DNA of 29,402 bases from Minisyncoccota bacterium. Lineage in GTDB: Bacteria; Patescibacteriota; Minisyncoccia; UBA6257; HR35. This document shows positions 22,919 to 29,402 of the stretch, piece after piece. A program made the translations under genes and the position numbers. A model generated the notes under the pieces. The model worked only from the letters and a program-made list of their open reading frames with translations. It did no database searches and was not told the DNA's origin. Location: the NCBI GenBank assembly GCA_938036275.1, contig CALHPI010000004.1:1-29402 (forward strand). Reading direction: 5' to 3'. How positions within the stretch are numbered: the stretch's first letter is position 1; the number at the start of each line of letters is the position of its first letter.

Positions 22919-23980
22919 TTATTCTTCAAGAAGGTATTTGAGTTTAGTTTGATTTAAACTAAATTCAATAGCTTTTTCTAAACTAATCTCATCCATCTGA
23001 ACTAAATTAGCTAAAGCTCTTTCAAGAGAAATCATTCCTTCACTCAAACTTGTATCAATAACACTAGTAATTTGATAAATTTTATTTTCGCGAATCAAAT
23101 TACGAATCGCATTATTAGCAATTAAAACCTCACAAGCTGGAACTCGACCACCTTTTATTCTTGGTACTAATCTTTGTGAAACAATGCCAATTAAAGTTGA
23201 GGCCAGCTGCAGTCGGCCTTGATTTTTTTGATTTTCTGGTAAAACATCAACAATTCGGTCGATAGTTTGAGCAGCAGAGTTCGTATGCAATGTTCCTAAA
23301 ACTAAGTGACCTGTTTCTGCTGCGGTCAAGGCAATTGTGATTGATTCCGGATCTCTTAACTCACCAATCATAATCACATCTGGATCTTGACGTAAGGCTG
23401 CTCTTAAAGCACGATGCCAATTAGGTGAATGGGTTGGAATTTCTCTTTGAGAAATAACGGCGCGATCGGAAGTAAATAAATATTCGATAGGTTCTTCGAT
23501 AGTAATAATATGAGCTTGTCGTTGATGATTAATAGCATCAATTAAAGAGGCTAAGGTTGTTGATTTGCCCATTCCCGCTGGACCAGTTATTAAAATAAAT
23601 CCTTGTCTTCTTTCAATAAATTCATTTAAAATCGGGGGTAAATTTAATTCTTCAATGCTTTTAATTTCATTAGGAATATGACGAAAAGCACCTGCCCAAC
23701 CACTAGTTTGTAAATAAATATTAGCCCGAAATCTTGTTCTTTCATCTAAAGAAAAAGAAAAGTCAATGTCTTTAAATTTAATAACTTTCTCTTGAAGTTC
23801 TTCATCTAAGAGAGAAAAAAGCATTTTTTCTGTTTCTTCGGAAGTTAAAATATCAAATTGAACCAAAGGATAAAGATCACCGTCTTTTCTCATAATCGGG
23901 AAACTGCCAGGAATGATATGTAAATCTGAAGCTTCTTGTTTAACAATAAAATCAAAATAATTTTTCAACTTTTCGTCCAT
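22919..23980 (-). CDS. pilT: Type IV pilus retraction ATPase PilT
   Basis: A 353-aa secretion ATPase. It has an N-terminal PAS-like part with ASDLHIIPG (17-25), Walker A GPAGMGKST (133-141), the Asp box with IEEPIEYLF (161-169), Walker B DVIMIGELRD (201-210), the His box GHLVLGTLHT (224-233), and the PilT-type AIRNLIRENKI motif near the end. Walker A differs from the common GPTGSGKST but keeps all P-loop glycines and the Lys-Ser. PilT drives pilus retraction, used in twitching and DNA uptake. It begins immediately after the pilB stop and may also have its own promoter (24033-24041). Confidence 0.94.
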   Translation of the reverse strand: MDEKLKNYFDFIVKQEASDLHIIPGSFPIMRKDGDLYPLVQFDILTSEETEKMLFSLLDEELQEKVIKFKDIDFSFSLDERTRFRANIYLQTSGWAGAFRHIPNEIKSIEELNLPPILNEFIERRQGFILITGPAGMGKSTTLASLIDAINHQRQAHIITIEEPIEYLFTSDRAVISQREIPTHSPNWHRALRAALRQDPDVIMIGELRDPESITIALTAAETGHLVLGTLHTNSAAQTIDRIVDVLPENQKNQGRLQLASTLIGIVSQRLVPRIKGGRVPACEVLIANNAIRNLIRENKIYQITSVIDTSLSEGMISLERALANLVQMDEISLEKAIEFSLNQTKLKYLLEE

Positions 23981-25687
23981 TTAGGCAACTTTAAAGACCT
24001 CTTCTAAGGAAACAAGACCCTGTGATGCTTTTATTATACCATCAAGTCGAAGAGAAATAAAGTTTTGCTTTTTCAAAACTTCTAAAAGTTCGGCTTCACT
24101 CTTATGAGCTAAAACAGTTAATGCCACATCTTTATTCATCTCAAACATTTCGAAAATACCAAGCCGACCAATAAAACCACGCTGATGACATTTTGGGCAA
24201 CCTCGACTGGCAAAACATTTAACTTTTAAATTTTTATAAGCCGGGGGCGCATCTTCAAGAACTTTATTAACCTCAGTTAAAATTTCTTGGGAGCATTCCC
24301 TTTCTTCTAAACAATCCGGACAAAGACGTCGAACTAATCTTTGAGCAATAACTAAATTAACAGTTGAAGGAATAAAGTAAACTTTAACTCCCATATCAAG
24401 TAAACGGGGTATAGCACCGGAGGCAGTATTGGTATGTAAAGTTGAAAAAACAAGATGACCAGTCAAAGCAGCATGAGTAGCTAATTCAGCAGTTTCTTCA
24501 TCTCTTATTTCGCCAACTAAAATAATATCCGGGTCTTGCCTTAAAATTTCTCTTAATCCCCTAGCAAAAGTATAGCTAATTTCAGGTCTGACTTGTGACT
24601 GATTAACTCCTACTAGTTTATACTCAACTGGATCTTCTAGACTAATAATATTGACAGTTTCTTTATTGATTTCTCGAATTAGAGCATATAAAGTTGTTGT
24701 TTTCCCTGAACCGGTTGGACCAGTTACTAAAATCATTCCAAAGGATTTTTTTAAATTTCTCGTGATAATCTCAATATGATAATCAGCTAAACCAAGATCG
24801 GAAATTCTTTTAAGACCAATAAGTGGATCTAAAATTCGAATTGCAACTTTTTCACCATTGATGGTTGGTAAAATTCCAACACGAAAATCTATTTCTCTTC
24901 CTTGGACGATAGCTCGAAATCGACCGTCTTGAGTAATTCTTGTTTCATCAAGACGAAGATTGGTTAGGATTTTGACACGGTTAACTAAGGGATAATGAAC
25001 ATCCTTAGGTAAATAAGCAACAGTTTTCAAATCACCAAAGAGACGAAAACGCACTCGAGCCTTATCGGGAAGTGGCTCTAAATGAATATCAGAAGCTTTT
25101 AAGGCAACTGCCTTTCTAATTAAAAGTTCAAAAAGTTTAATGATTGGTCCTTCCTCAGCTGAAATTACTTCTTGTTCAAAGGCAACCGGCTGTTCAACTT
25201 CGATTTTTCTTCCAGTAGCACTGCGAAAATCTAAGACATATTTCTTAAGTTCAGTTTCAAAATCAGAATAATCCTCAAGATGAACATAAAAATCCCTTAA
25301 TGATATTAAAAAGAGTTTAACATTTATTTTAAAATTATTCTCAAGAACCTCAATCACTTTTGTCTGCAGATTCGGCAAATCCGGATCAACAACTCCTAAA
25401 TAAAGAGTATCACCTTTAAATTCTAAAGGTAGAATTTTATAATTCCGCGCGGTTGTTTCCGGAACCTTAGCTAAAGCTTCTTTGGGTAAAACTTCATCAA
25501 TTTCAAATTTTTTTACTGGCAAATTATAAATTTTAGCTTTAAAATCTAAAAATTCTTCGGCAGGAATTAATTCTTTACTCAAGAGATAATCTTCAAAAGA
25601 AAAATTAGCAACTTTAGCTTCTAAAAGCCAATTAGCAATTTCTGGATATTTTTCTTTAAAATGAGAAATAATTAATTCTTCTTTCAT
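23981..25687 (-). CDS. pilB: Type IV pilus extension ATPase PilB (GspE family)
   Basis: A 568-aa assembly ATPase. It starts with a MshEN-type N-terminal domain (about 1-140), then ASDIHLEPLPDKARVRFR (198-215), Walker A GPTGSGKTT (323-331), Walker B DPDIILVGEIRD (385-396), the His box GHLVFSTLHT (410-419), and a zinc module with Cys456/459 and Cys497/500 (CPDC, CPKC). It powers pilin addition. The length matches PilB. It precedes pilT without a gap and follows the 88-aa membrane protein by zero bases. Confidence 0.96.
   Translation of the reverse strand: MKEELIISHFKEKYPEIANWLLEAKVANFSFEDYLLSKELIPAEEFLDFKAKIYNLPVKKFEIDEVLPKEALAKVPETTARNYKILPLEFKGDTLYLGVVDPDLPNLQTKVIEVLENNFKINVKLFLISLRDFYVHLEDYSDFETELKKYVLDFRSATGRKIEVEQPVAFEQEVISAEEGPIIKLFELLIRKAVALKASDIHLEPLPDKARVRFRLFGDLKTVAYLPKDVHYPLVNRVKILTNLRLDETRITQDGRFRAIVQGREIDFRVGILPTINGEKVAIRILDPLIGLKRISDLGLADYHIEIITRNLKKSFGMILVTGPTGSGKTTTLYALIREINKETVNIISLEDPVEYKLVGVNQSQVRPEISYTFARGLREILRQDPDIILVGEIRDEETAELATHAALTGHLVFSTLHTNTASGAIPRLLDMGVKVYFIPSTVNLVIAQRLVRRLCPDCLEERECSQEILTEVNKVLEDAPPAYKNLKVKCFASRGCPKCHQRGFIGRLGIFEMFEMNKDVALTVLAHKSEAELLEVLKKQNFISLRLDGIIKASQGLVSLEEVFKVA
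24033..24041 (-). promoter_or_regulatory. Possible internal promoter for pilT (TGGTATAAT within pilB)
   Basis: Minus strand TG (24041-24040), one base, TATAAT (24038-24033), located in the codons for DGII near the pilB C-terminus. A start near 24026 would give a leader of about 46 nt before the pilT ATG at 23980. It is the only copy of the motif inside a gene and away from an operon head, so it may be chance. Confidence 0.3.
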
Positions 25688-25954
25688 CTAAAATAAACTT
25701 GGCCTACCTATCTCTTCGGGACTAATTGATGGTAAAGGCAAAATTTGGACAGATAAATTACGAATATAATTATTAATATTAGCGAAAGGATAATTTCTCA
25801 CAAACTCTGTTTTCTGTTTAAAATTCAAAATATTTTCACTCAATTGAGCTTCTTTTTTTAATATTCCTAAACGCCAGAAAAAGAAAATAAAGACGCCCAC
25901 AACTAAAACCAGGAAAAAAATAAAAGTTGTAACTATAAAAGAAAGATTTTTCAT
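25688..25954 (-). CDS. Small membrane protein in the PilP position of the pilus operon
   Basis: An 88-aa protein with one membrane helix (about residues 7-27) and an outer tail ending EEIGRPSLF. It overlaps pilO by ATGA (25951-25954) and abuts pilB, exactly where pilP stands in the pilMNOP order. It has no lipobox and no beta domain, so it is not a classic PilP lipoprotein. The C-terminal GRxxxF pattern recalls the R-D-P-F-like segments in PilP tails and could bind a neighbour in the pilus complex. A structural partner of PilN/PilO is the best guess, from position only. Confidence 0.7.
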   Translation of the reverse strand: MKNLSFIVTTFIFFLVLVVGVFIFFFWRLGILKKEAQLSENILNFKQKTEFVRNYPFANINNYIRNLSVQILPLPSISPEEIGRPSLF

Positions 25955-26490
25955 TTTTCTTCTGGTAAGTAATAACTTTCGACATCAAACATTGATTTTC
26001 CTTCGGAGTTAAGAAAAACTTTCTTTATTTTCATAAGACGCGTATTCTTTTCTAAACCATCGATAAAAGGTACTATTTTTTCTGAAGATAAATTAACAGA
26101 AAGTTGGAAATTAATAATTCCTACAGGCAAGATATTAGGATTAAAACTTTTGGGTTGCTGTTCTAAAGAAAAATTTGTACCGGTGAAATCTAAACCCAAG
26201 CTTTGATAAAGGCCGCTTAAAGAATAAATTAATTCTTCAATTTTTGGTTTTCGTGGCAACCAAATATTTAAAGTTTCCTTTTGGCTTAAAAGCTGTTGAA
26301 TGTTAGCGTTACTCGAAAGAGTTTTGACTAATTTTTCCAAAGATTTAATTTCCTGTTCTTTATTTTTTAATTCATTTAATCTTTTCACTAAACCAATTGT
26401 CTCATTATATTTAGGATAAAGGTTATAAATCAAAATATAAAAAATAATGCTGATTAAAATAACGGGGATAATTTTAAGAAAGATTCTCAT
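25951..26490 (-). CDS. pilO: Type IV pilus alignment protein PilO-like
   Basis: A 179-aa bitopic protein with a membrane helix at about residues 4-25, a coiled coil (about 35-65, NELKNKEQEIKSLEKLVKTL) and a ferredoxin-like outer domain with the PilO pattern of INFQLSVNLSSEKIVPFIDG (residues 126-145) and the following LEKNTRLMKIKKV. PilO pairs with PilN in the inner-membrane alignment complex linking the motor to the outer parts. It overlaps pilN by ATGA at 26487-26490 and the next gene by ATGA at 25951-25954. Confidence 0.85.
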   Translation of the reverse strand: MRIFLKIIPVILISIIFYILIYNLYPKYNETIGLVKRLNELKNKEQEIKSLEKLVKTLSSNANIQQLLSQKETLNIWLPRKPKIEELIYSLSGLYQSLGLDFTGTNFSLEQQPKSFNPNILPVGIINFQLSVNLSSEKIVPFIDGLEKNTRLMKIKKVFLNSEGKSMFDVESYYLPEEK

Positions 26491-26999
26491 TCTCGGTAAA
26501 AAGATGGTTTTAGAAGTAGGACCATTGAAAAATTAATTAAATTTTTTTCGAGTTTCGGCGATTCAAAAGATTTTAATTCAATGTCAGATAAGTTAGTCAG
26601 ATAAGAATGGAAACGAACATAATCCGACCAACTGTTCACTGCTCCCCTAATTTTTATTTCATTAGTTTCGGCATTAAACTCAAACTCATTGATAATCAAA
26701 AAATTTGGCATAATTTTATTAAATTTATCAATAACATAGTTGACTGAAATCCGATTTTTAACAATCTCAACGATATTAGCAATTTGAGAAAAAACATAAA
26801 AGGCTTCATTAGTTTTCAGAGTTTGCATTAAAGCTTCTTCTTTTTGAGTTAGACTGCTTTCGAGAAGAGAAATTTCATTATTTAATCTTTTATTATAAAA
26901 AGTAAGACCAAAATCAACAAGATACTCAAAGCCAATAAGCAAAAAAAACGGCATCAACATTCCCCAAGGCAAAATATTTTTCCAATTAAAATTCTTCAT
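26487..26999 (-). CDS. pilN: Type IV pilus alignment protein PilN-like
   Basis: A 170-aa bitopic protein: membrane helix at about residues 12-30, a coiled coil (about 33-65, LNNEISLLESSLTQKEEAL), and an outer domain with IKIRGAVNSWSDYVRFHSYL (111-130), the PilN-type pattern of 'I.G.a.s...v..f...L' followed by a beta strand. It lacks the conserved N-terminal INLLP motif that binds PilM in other bacteria, having MKNFNWKNILPWG instead, with only an ILP remnant. It lies 15 bp after pilM, the widest gap in the pilus run. Confidence 0.83.
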   Translation of the reverse strand: MKNFNWKNILPWGMLMPFFLLIGFEYLVDFGLTFYNKRLNNEISLLESSLTQKEEALMQTLKTNEAFYVFSQIANIVEIVKNRISVNYVIDKFNKIMPNFLIINEFEFNAETNEIKIRGAVNSWSDYVRFHSYLTNLSDIELKSFESPKLEKNLINFSMVLLLKPSFYRE

Positions 27000-27014
27000 T
27001 ATTATTATTTTATT

Positions 27015-28058
27015 TTAACCTAATAATTTTCTTAATAAAACACCAACGGCTTGTGAAAAAATTGCTGACTTTTCTTTTAAAAGTTGAAACTTTTCACCAT
27101 CAACAAAATCAGCTGGAATTAAAATATCTTGTTGATATTTAGAAAGTCGTTTCAGCATTTCTTCTTTAAAACCACTTAAAAGACATAAACCACCAGTCCA
27201 ATAAACTTTTTCAATTATTATCAAAAATGTATTTTCTATTTTCTCAATTTCTTGTTGGATAGTTGAAGCAATATTTTTTAAAAAATTATCAGCTAAGATT
27301 TTAAAATCCTTTTCTTCAGGATTGAAAAGAAAACCACGGTTTAAAATCAAATCTAAAACTTTATCTTCAGGATATTGGGTAATATTCATAATTGAGCTTA
27401 AAAAATCATAACCTCGCAATTTTAATTTATTGGCATAGATTATTTGACTTTCCCGAAGAATATAAAAAGTTGAATAAGAATGACCAAAGTCAATTATTGC
27501 AAAATTACCAGGTTTTTGTTGAAAATAGGGTTCAGGATTAAAATACTCAAGACTATAACCAGAAAAATTTAATTTTGCTAAGGAAGCAATATTTTTTATT
27601 CTTTCAAGATAGACTTTAGGAATAGCTGCTAGAAAAACGAGCCACTGTTTAGCTTGTTGATTTTCGCTTTCAACCTGAAGATAGCGATATTCGATCTCTA
27701 TTTCTTCCGGAGAAAGAGGGATGTGTTTTTGAGACTCAAAACTAATTACTTGTGGCAAACTTCTTTCCGGAATATTAGGAACTAAAAAGCTCGCTGGGAA
27801 AATATAAGGAGCCGAAATATTAAAAAAAACATTCCTTGTCTTTATCTTTGTCTCTTTCAAAAAATCATTAATAATTAACGCCAGATTTTCTTCTAAAATA
27901 TAGGAAAAATCTGTTATTTCTTTAAAATTGATAATAGGAACAATACCGAAATTAGTAATTTCAAGTCGATTTTTGGTCTTCATCCCTTCAACAATCTTGA
28001 TATTCACTGAGCCAAAATCAATGCTTAAAAATTTTTTTTCCAAAAAGGGCAAAATCAT
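27015..28058 (-). CDS. pilM: Type IV pilus assembly ATPase-fold protein PilM
   Basis: A 347-aa actin-fold protein at the head of the pilus operon. Phosphate 1 is SIDFGSVNIKIVE (12-24), the PilM family segment is FESQKHIPLSPEEIEIEYRY (residues 128-147), phosphate 2 is AIIDFGHSYSTFYIL (about 193-207) and the last motif is VYWTGGLCLLSGFKE. PilM binds ATP and the N-terminus of PilN in the cytoplasm. The ATG at 28058 is 6 nt after an extended -10 (28065-28073), predicting a leaderless mRNA, and the first 13 codons overlap the 5' end of divergent comF. Confidence 0.94.
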   Translation of the reverse strand: MILPFLEKKFLSIDFGSVNIKIVEGMKTKNRLEITNFGIVPIINFKEITDFSYILEENLALIINDFLKETKIKTRNVFFNISAPYIFPASFLVPNIPERSLPQVISFESQKHIPLSPEEIEIEYRYLQVESENQQAKQWLVFLAAIPKVYLERIKNIASLAKLNFSGYSLEYFNPEPYFQQKPGNFAIIDFGHSYSTFYILRESQIIYANKLKLRGYDFLSSIMNITQYPEDKVLDLILNRGFLFNPEEKDFKILADNFLKNIASTIQQEIEKIENTFLIIIEKVYWTGGLCLLSGFKEEMLKRLSKYQQDILIPADFVDGEKFQLLKEKSAIFSQAVGVLLRKLLG

Positions 28059-28722
28059 AAATAAATTATATCATTTTTCTCAAGAAATTTTATCACCGAA
28101 ATATTGCTTATCTTGCTTTAATTATAACCGAAATTATCTTTGTAAAAAATGTTTTGAGAGTTTTAAGTTAGAAATCAACTTTAGTTGTTTAGAGTGTGGT
28201 CGTCGTGTCGCTCCAATTTGCCCAAGTAAAAATCATTCTCAATTAATAAAATTTTTAATTAGTTTTAGTGATTATGAAAATGTTTATTTGCGTCATTTAG
28301 TCATACTCGGTAAAAGTAAGGCTTTTGAAATTTTTACTGATTTAGGTAGTTATTTTGGTAAAGAGTTAAAAAAATTCCCATTTCAAGATTATTTTCTTGT
28401 GCCTGTGCCTTTAACCAAGAAAAAGTTTCTTGAAAGAGGTTTTAATCAAAGTGAAATTTTTGCCAAGGCGATCAGTCAAGAAACTGGACAAAAAATTTTT
28501 TCCGGTCTTCTTAAAATAAAAGATACTCAAGATCAAGTAAATTTAAGTTATACGGAAAGATTAAAAAACCTTAAAGGAGTTTTTATTTTAAAAGAGCAAC
28601 CGCCATCTCGATTAATCTTAATTGATGATATAAAAACAACTGGAACCACCTTAAAGGAATGTGCTCGAGTTTTAAAAAATGGTGGTGCCTCTGAAATTCT
28701 TGCTCTTACAATTCTAAGATAA
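28021..28722 (+). CDS. comF: ComF family protein (phosphoribosyltransferase-like, competence-associated)
   Basis: A 233-aa ComF homologue. It has an N-terminal zinc module (SPKYCLSC, LCKKC, CLECG), the family segment PVPLTKKKFLERGFNQSEIF, then DQVNLSYTERLKNLKGVF, and the PRPP-binding loop LILIDDIKTTGTTL. ComF is needed for DNA uptake in Bacillus and Haemophilus and may act in nucleotide or DNA handling. Start choice: ATG at 28021 gives the typical ComF N-terminus (MLKNFFSKKGKIINKL); the frame stays open back to 27928, which would add residues reading antisense through pilM. No later ATG exists before the zinc module. The start lies inside the pilM 5' end. Confidence 0.9.
   Translation: MLKNFFSKKGKIINKLYHFSQEILSPKYCLSCFNYNRNYLCKKCFESFKLEINFSCLECGRRVAPICPSKNHSQLIKFLISFSDYENVYLRHLVILGKSKAFEIFTDLGSYFGKELKKFPFQDYFLVPVPLTKKKFLERGFNQSEIFAKAISQETGQKIFSGLLKIKDTQDQVNLSYTERLKNLKGVFILKEQPPSRLILIDDIKTTGTTLKECARVLKNGGASEILALTILR
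28065..28073 (-). promoter_or_regulatory. Extended -10 promoter of the pilM operon (TGATATAAT), predicted leaderless
   Basis: Minus strand: TG (28073-28072), A, TATAAT (28070-28065), six nt, then the pilM ATG at 28058. The start site falls on the A of the ATG. The box lies in comF codons 15-18. The 9-mer is identical to the gatC box; no -35 is apparent. Confidence 0.65.
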
Positions 28723-28834
28723 ACGCAAATAAGACGCAGACAAAATGTAGATAGAAATATATATTATCTGCTAAAACTAACAATCACCAAAAAGATTTAA
28801 AAATAAAGCTCAAAAATCAAGATAAAAATCATAT

Positions 28835-28878
28835 TTTACTCTACCAAAATTGACGATCGTCAAAGTTAGTAGAGTAAA
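28835..28878. repeat. 44-bp near-perfect palindrome, possible rplW terminator or protein site
   Basis: The arms 28835-28856 and 28857-28878 pair at 19 of 22 positions, with no spacer: outer TTTACTCTAC/GTAGAGTAAA (10 bp) and a perfect central 14-bp palindrome TTGACGATCGTCAA, separated by a short mismatch zone. Reading on the minus strand, a loose T-rich tract (GATTTTTATC) follows about 5 nt later, so it could end rplW transcription. No T run follows on the plus strand. Confidence 0.7.
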
Positions 28879-28901
28879 TATTTAAAAAAATTCCAGTCTG
28901 T

Positions 28902-28929
28902 ATTATATTTTGCTATAACATTTTATAAT
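28902..28929. repeat. 28-bp palindromic element, copy 2 (3' of rplW)
   Basis: Same element as 19104-19131, with 26 of 28 bases identical: outer ATTATA/TATAAT arms and centre GCTATAAC. It lies 109 bp past the rplW stop. On the minus strand a run of seven T follows after about 11 nt, so this copy could contribute to termination, unlike copy 1. Confidence 0.6.
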
Positions 28930-29038
28930 GCGATGTCACGACTAACAACTAGAGACAAAAAGACAGTCCATGATTGTTTCTCATCTTCTGCGATCTCGGT
29001 TTATAACAAACTTGATTCTATATTCTTGAATCTTCGTT

Positions 29039-29402
29039 TTATTCAAAAATTGGGATTTTTTGTCCTGGAGGTAATTTGATAATTGCTTTTTTCAATCGAG
29101 GTCTTTTGCTTTTTATTTTGGTAACACCTCTTACTCTCTCTTTATAATTCATTGTTTTAATATCTTCAACTTTAACATTAAATAATTTTTCAATTGCTTT
29201 TTTTATTTGAGTTTTGCTTATTTGAGGCTCAACTAAAAAAGTATATTTATTTTCTTGAACCAATCTTAAAGTTTTTTCAGTGATTAAAGGTAAAATTTTG
29301 AAATCAATGCCCTCTTTAATTTCAATAACTTTTTTTTCTTCTTTCTTTTCCTCTTTAGCCTCTTCTTCCTTTTTTTTGCCCCAAATTTTTTTGAAAAAAT
29401 TA
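29039..29402 (-). CDS. rplW: Ribosomal protein uL23, N-terminus beyond the right edge
   Basis: The visible 120 residues are all of the L23 fold plus a charged extension. The fold opens with FKILPLITEKTLRL and continues KYTFLVEPQISKTQIKKAIE, LFNVKVEDIKTMNYK, RLKKAIIKLPPGQ. L23 sits at the polypeptide exit and docks SRP and trigger factor. Upstream of the fold the frame stays open to the edge and encodes FFKKIWGKKKEEEAKEEKK, a Lys/Glu-rich tail; a TTG at 29261-29263 that could be taken as a start would cut off the conserved first strand, so it is rejected. No ATG occurs before the edge. rplB does not follow; the stop is followed by the gene-free region. Confidence 0.92.
   Translation of the reverse strand, partial: NFFKKIWGKKKEEEAKEEKKEEKKVIEIKEGIDFKILPLITEKTLRLVQENKYTFLVEPQISKTQIKKAIEKLFNVKVEDIKTMNYKERVRGVTKIKSKRPRLKKAIIKLPPGQKIPIFE

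Larger units (their letters stand above)
28723..29038. other. 316-bp gene-free convergent region between comF and rplW
   Basis: No frame over about 12 codons with a start is found on either strand. It holds an AT-rich stretch (28723-28830) beginning with a repeated ACGCA word, the 44-bp palindrome (28835-28878), the 28-bp palindrome copy 2 (28902-28929) and the word TTCTTGAATCT (29023-29033) just past the rplW stop. It is the longest gene-free stretch in the window. Confidence 0.8.

Noticed and set aside
27995-28020. Plus-strand promoter for comF (TGATATTCA before 28021)
   Set aside because: The hexamer TATTCA is too far from TATAAT to support.
28723-28834. CRISPR or direct-repeat array suggested by the ACGCA words
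   Set aside because: Only two short copies and no regular spacers.
29039-29263. rplW starting at the TTG at 29261-29263
   Set aside because: It would drop the conserved first strand (FKILPLITEKTLRL), which reads through in frame upstream.
1-29402. TGA recoding (glycine or tryptophan) as in some CPR lineages
   Set aside because: Many genes end with TGA at ATGA overlaps, and conserved proteins end at the expected length, so TGA is a stop here.
1-29402. Insertion sequences, integrases, toxin-antitoxin or defence genes
   Set aside because: No transposase, recombinase or nuclease motif was found in any frame, and no flanking inverted repeats.

Overview
The window is a compact, AT-rich bacterial chromosome segment (about 30% G+C by eye) that looks like the Candidate Phyla Radiation (Patescibacteria, most like the Parcubacteria side). 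The reasons are the minimal lengths of universal proteins (an IF-2 that begins at its G domain, short ScpB, MreC, MreD and delta'-like proteins), an archaeal-type (short, class 3) prolyl-tRNA synthetase, a double-domain ThyX-like protein, a charged N-terminal extension on ribosomal protein L23, a full type IV pilus operon, almost no Shine-Dalgarno sequences and very tight gene packing. TGA is used as a normal stop in many overlapping ATGA junctions, so this is not one of the lineages that read TGA as glycine. The taxonomic call is inference; there is no rRNA in the window.

Layout, read right to left because nearly all genes are on the minus strand. (1) The right edge holds the C-terminal part of rplW, followed by 316 bp without genes that carries a 44-bp palindrome and a 28-bp palindrome. 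(2) comF (plus) diverges from a pilus operon on the minus strand: pilM-pilN-pilO-small membrane protein-pilB-pilT-pilC-pilD-gatC-infB (28058 to 19158). (3) A tRNA-Ala(GGC) lies between infB and the convergent priA-like gene. (4) priA (plus) diverges from an 11-gene chain on the minus strand (17134 to 6672) in which every junction overlaps: mreB2, delta'-like holB, a 53-aa membrane protein, frr, rseP, proS, mreB1, mreC, mreD, mrdA (PBP2) and a thyX-like gene. (5) A 62-aa protein and tRNA-Thr(GGT) follow. (6) A second wall-related run extends to the left edge: KH-domain protein, scpB, D-Ala-D-Ala carboxypeptidase, mraY, murA, secG, a membrane-anchored peptide-binding protein and a PilM-like protein cut by the edge.

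The genes combine cell-wall precursor synthesis (murA, mraY), wall elongation (mreBCD, mrdA, a carboxypeptidase), translation (infB, frr, proS, gatC, rplW, two tRNAs), replication (delta', PriA-like), secretion (secG, rseP) and a pilus/DNA-uptake set (pilBCDMNOT, comF). The clearest regulatory signal is an extended -10 box, TGnTATAAT, found directly in front of secG, tRNA-Thr, mreB2, gatC and pilM, with a one-mismatch variant at tRNA-Ala. In secG, gatC and pilM it ends only 6-7 nt before the ATG, which predicts leaderless mRNAs. Two promoters (mreB2, pilM) lie inside the first codons of the divergent gene. Several conserved enzymes have lost or changed key residues: PriA-like has no ATPase motifs, MurA has Asp for the loop Cys, MraY has Asn for an Asp, MreB2 has Asn for an Asp, and the ThyX signature is split over two domains. 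No mobile element, CRISPR array or defence system is visible.
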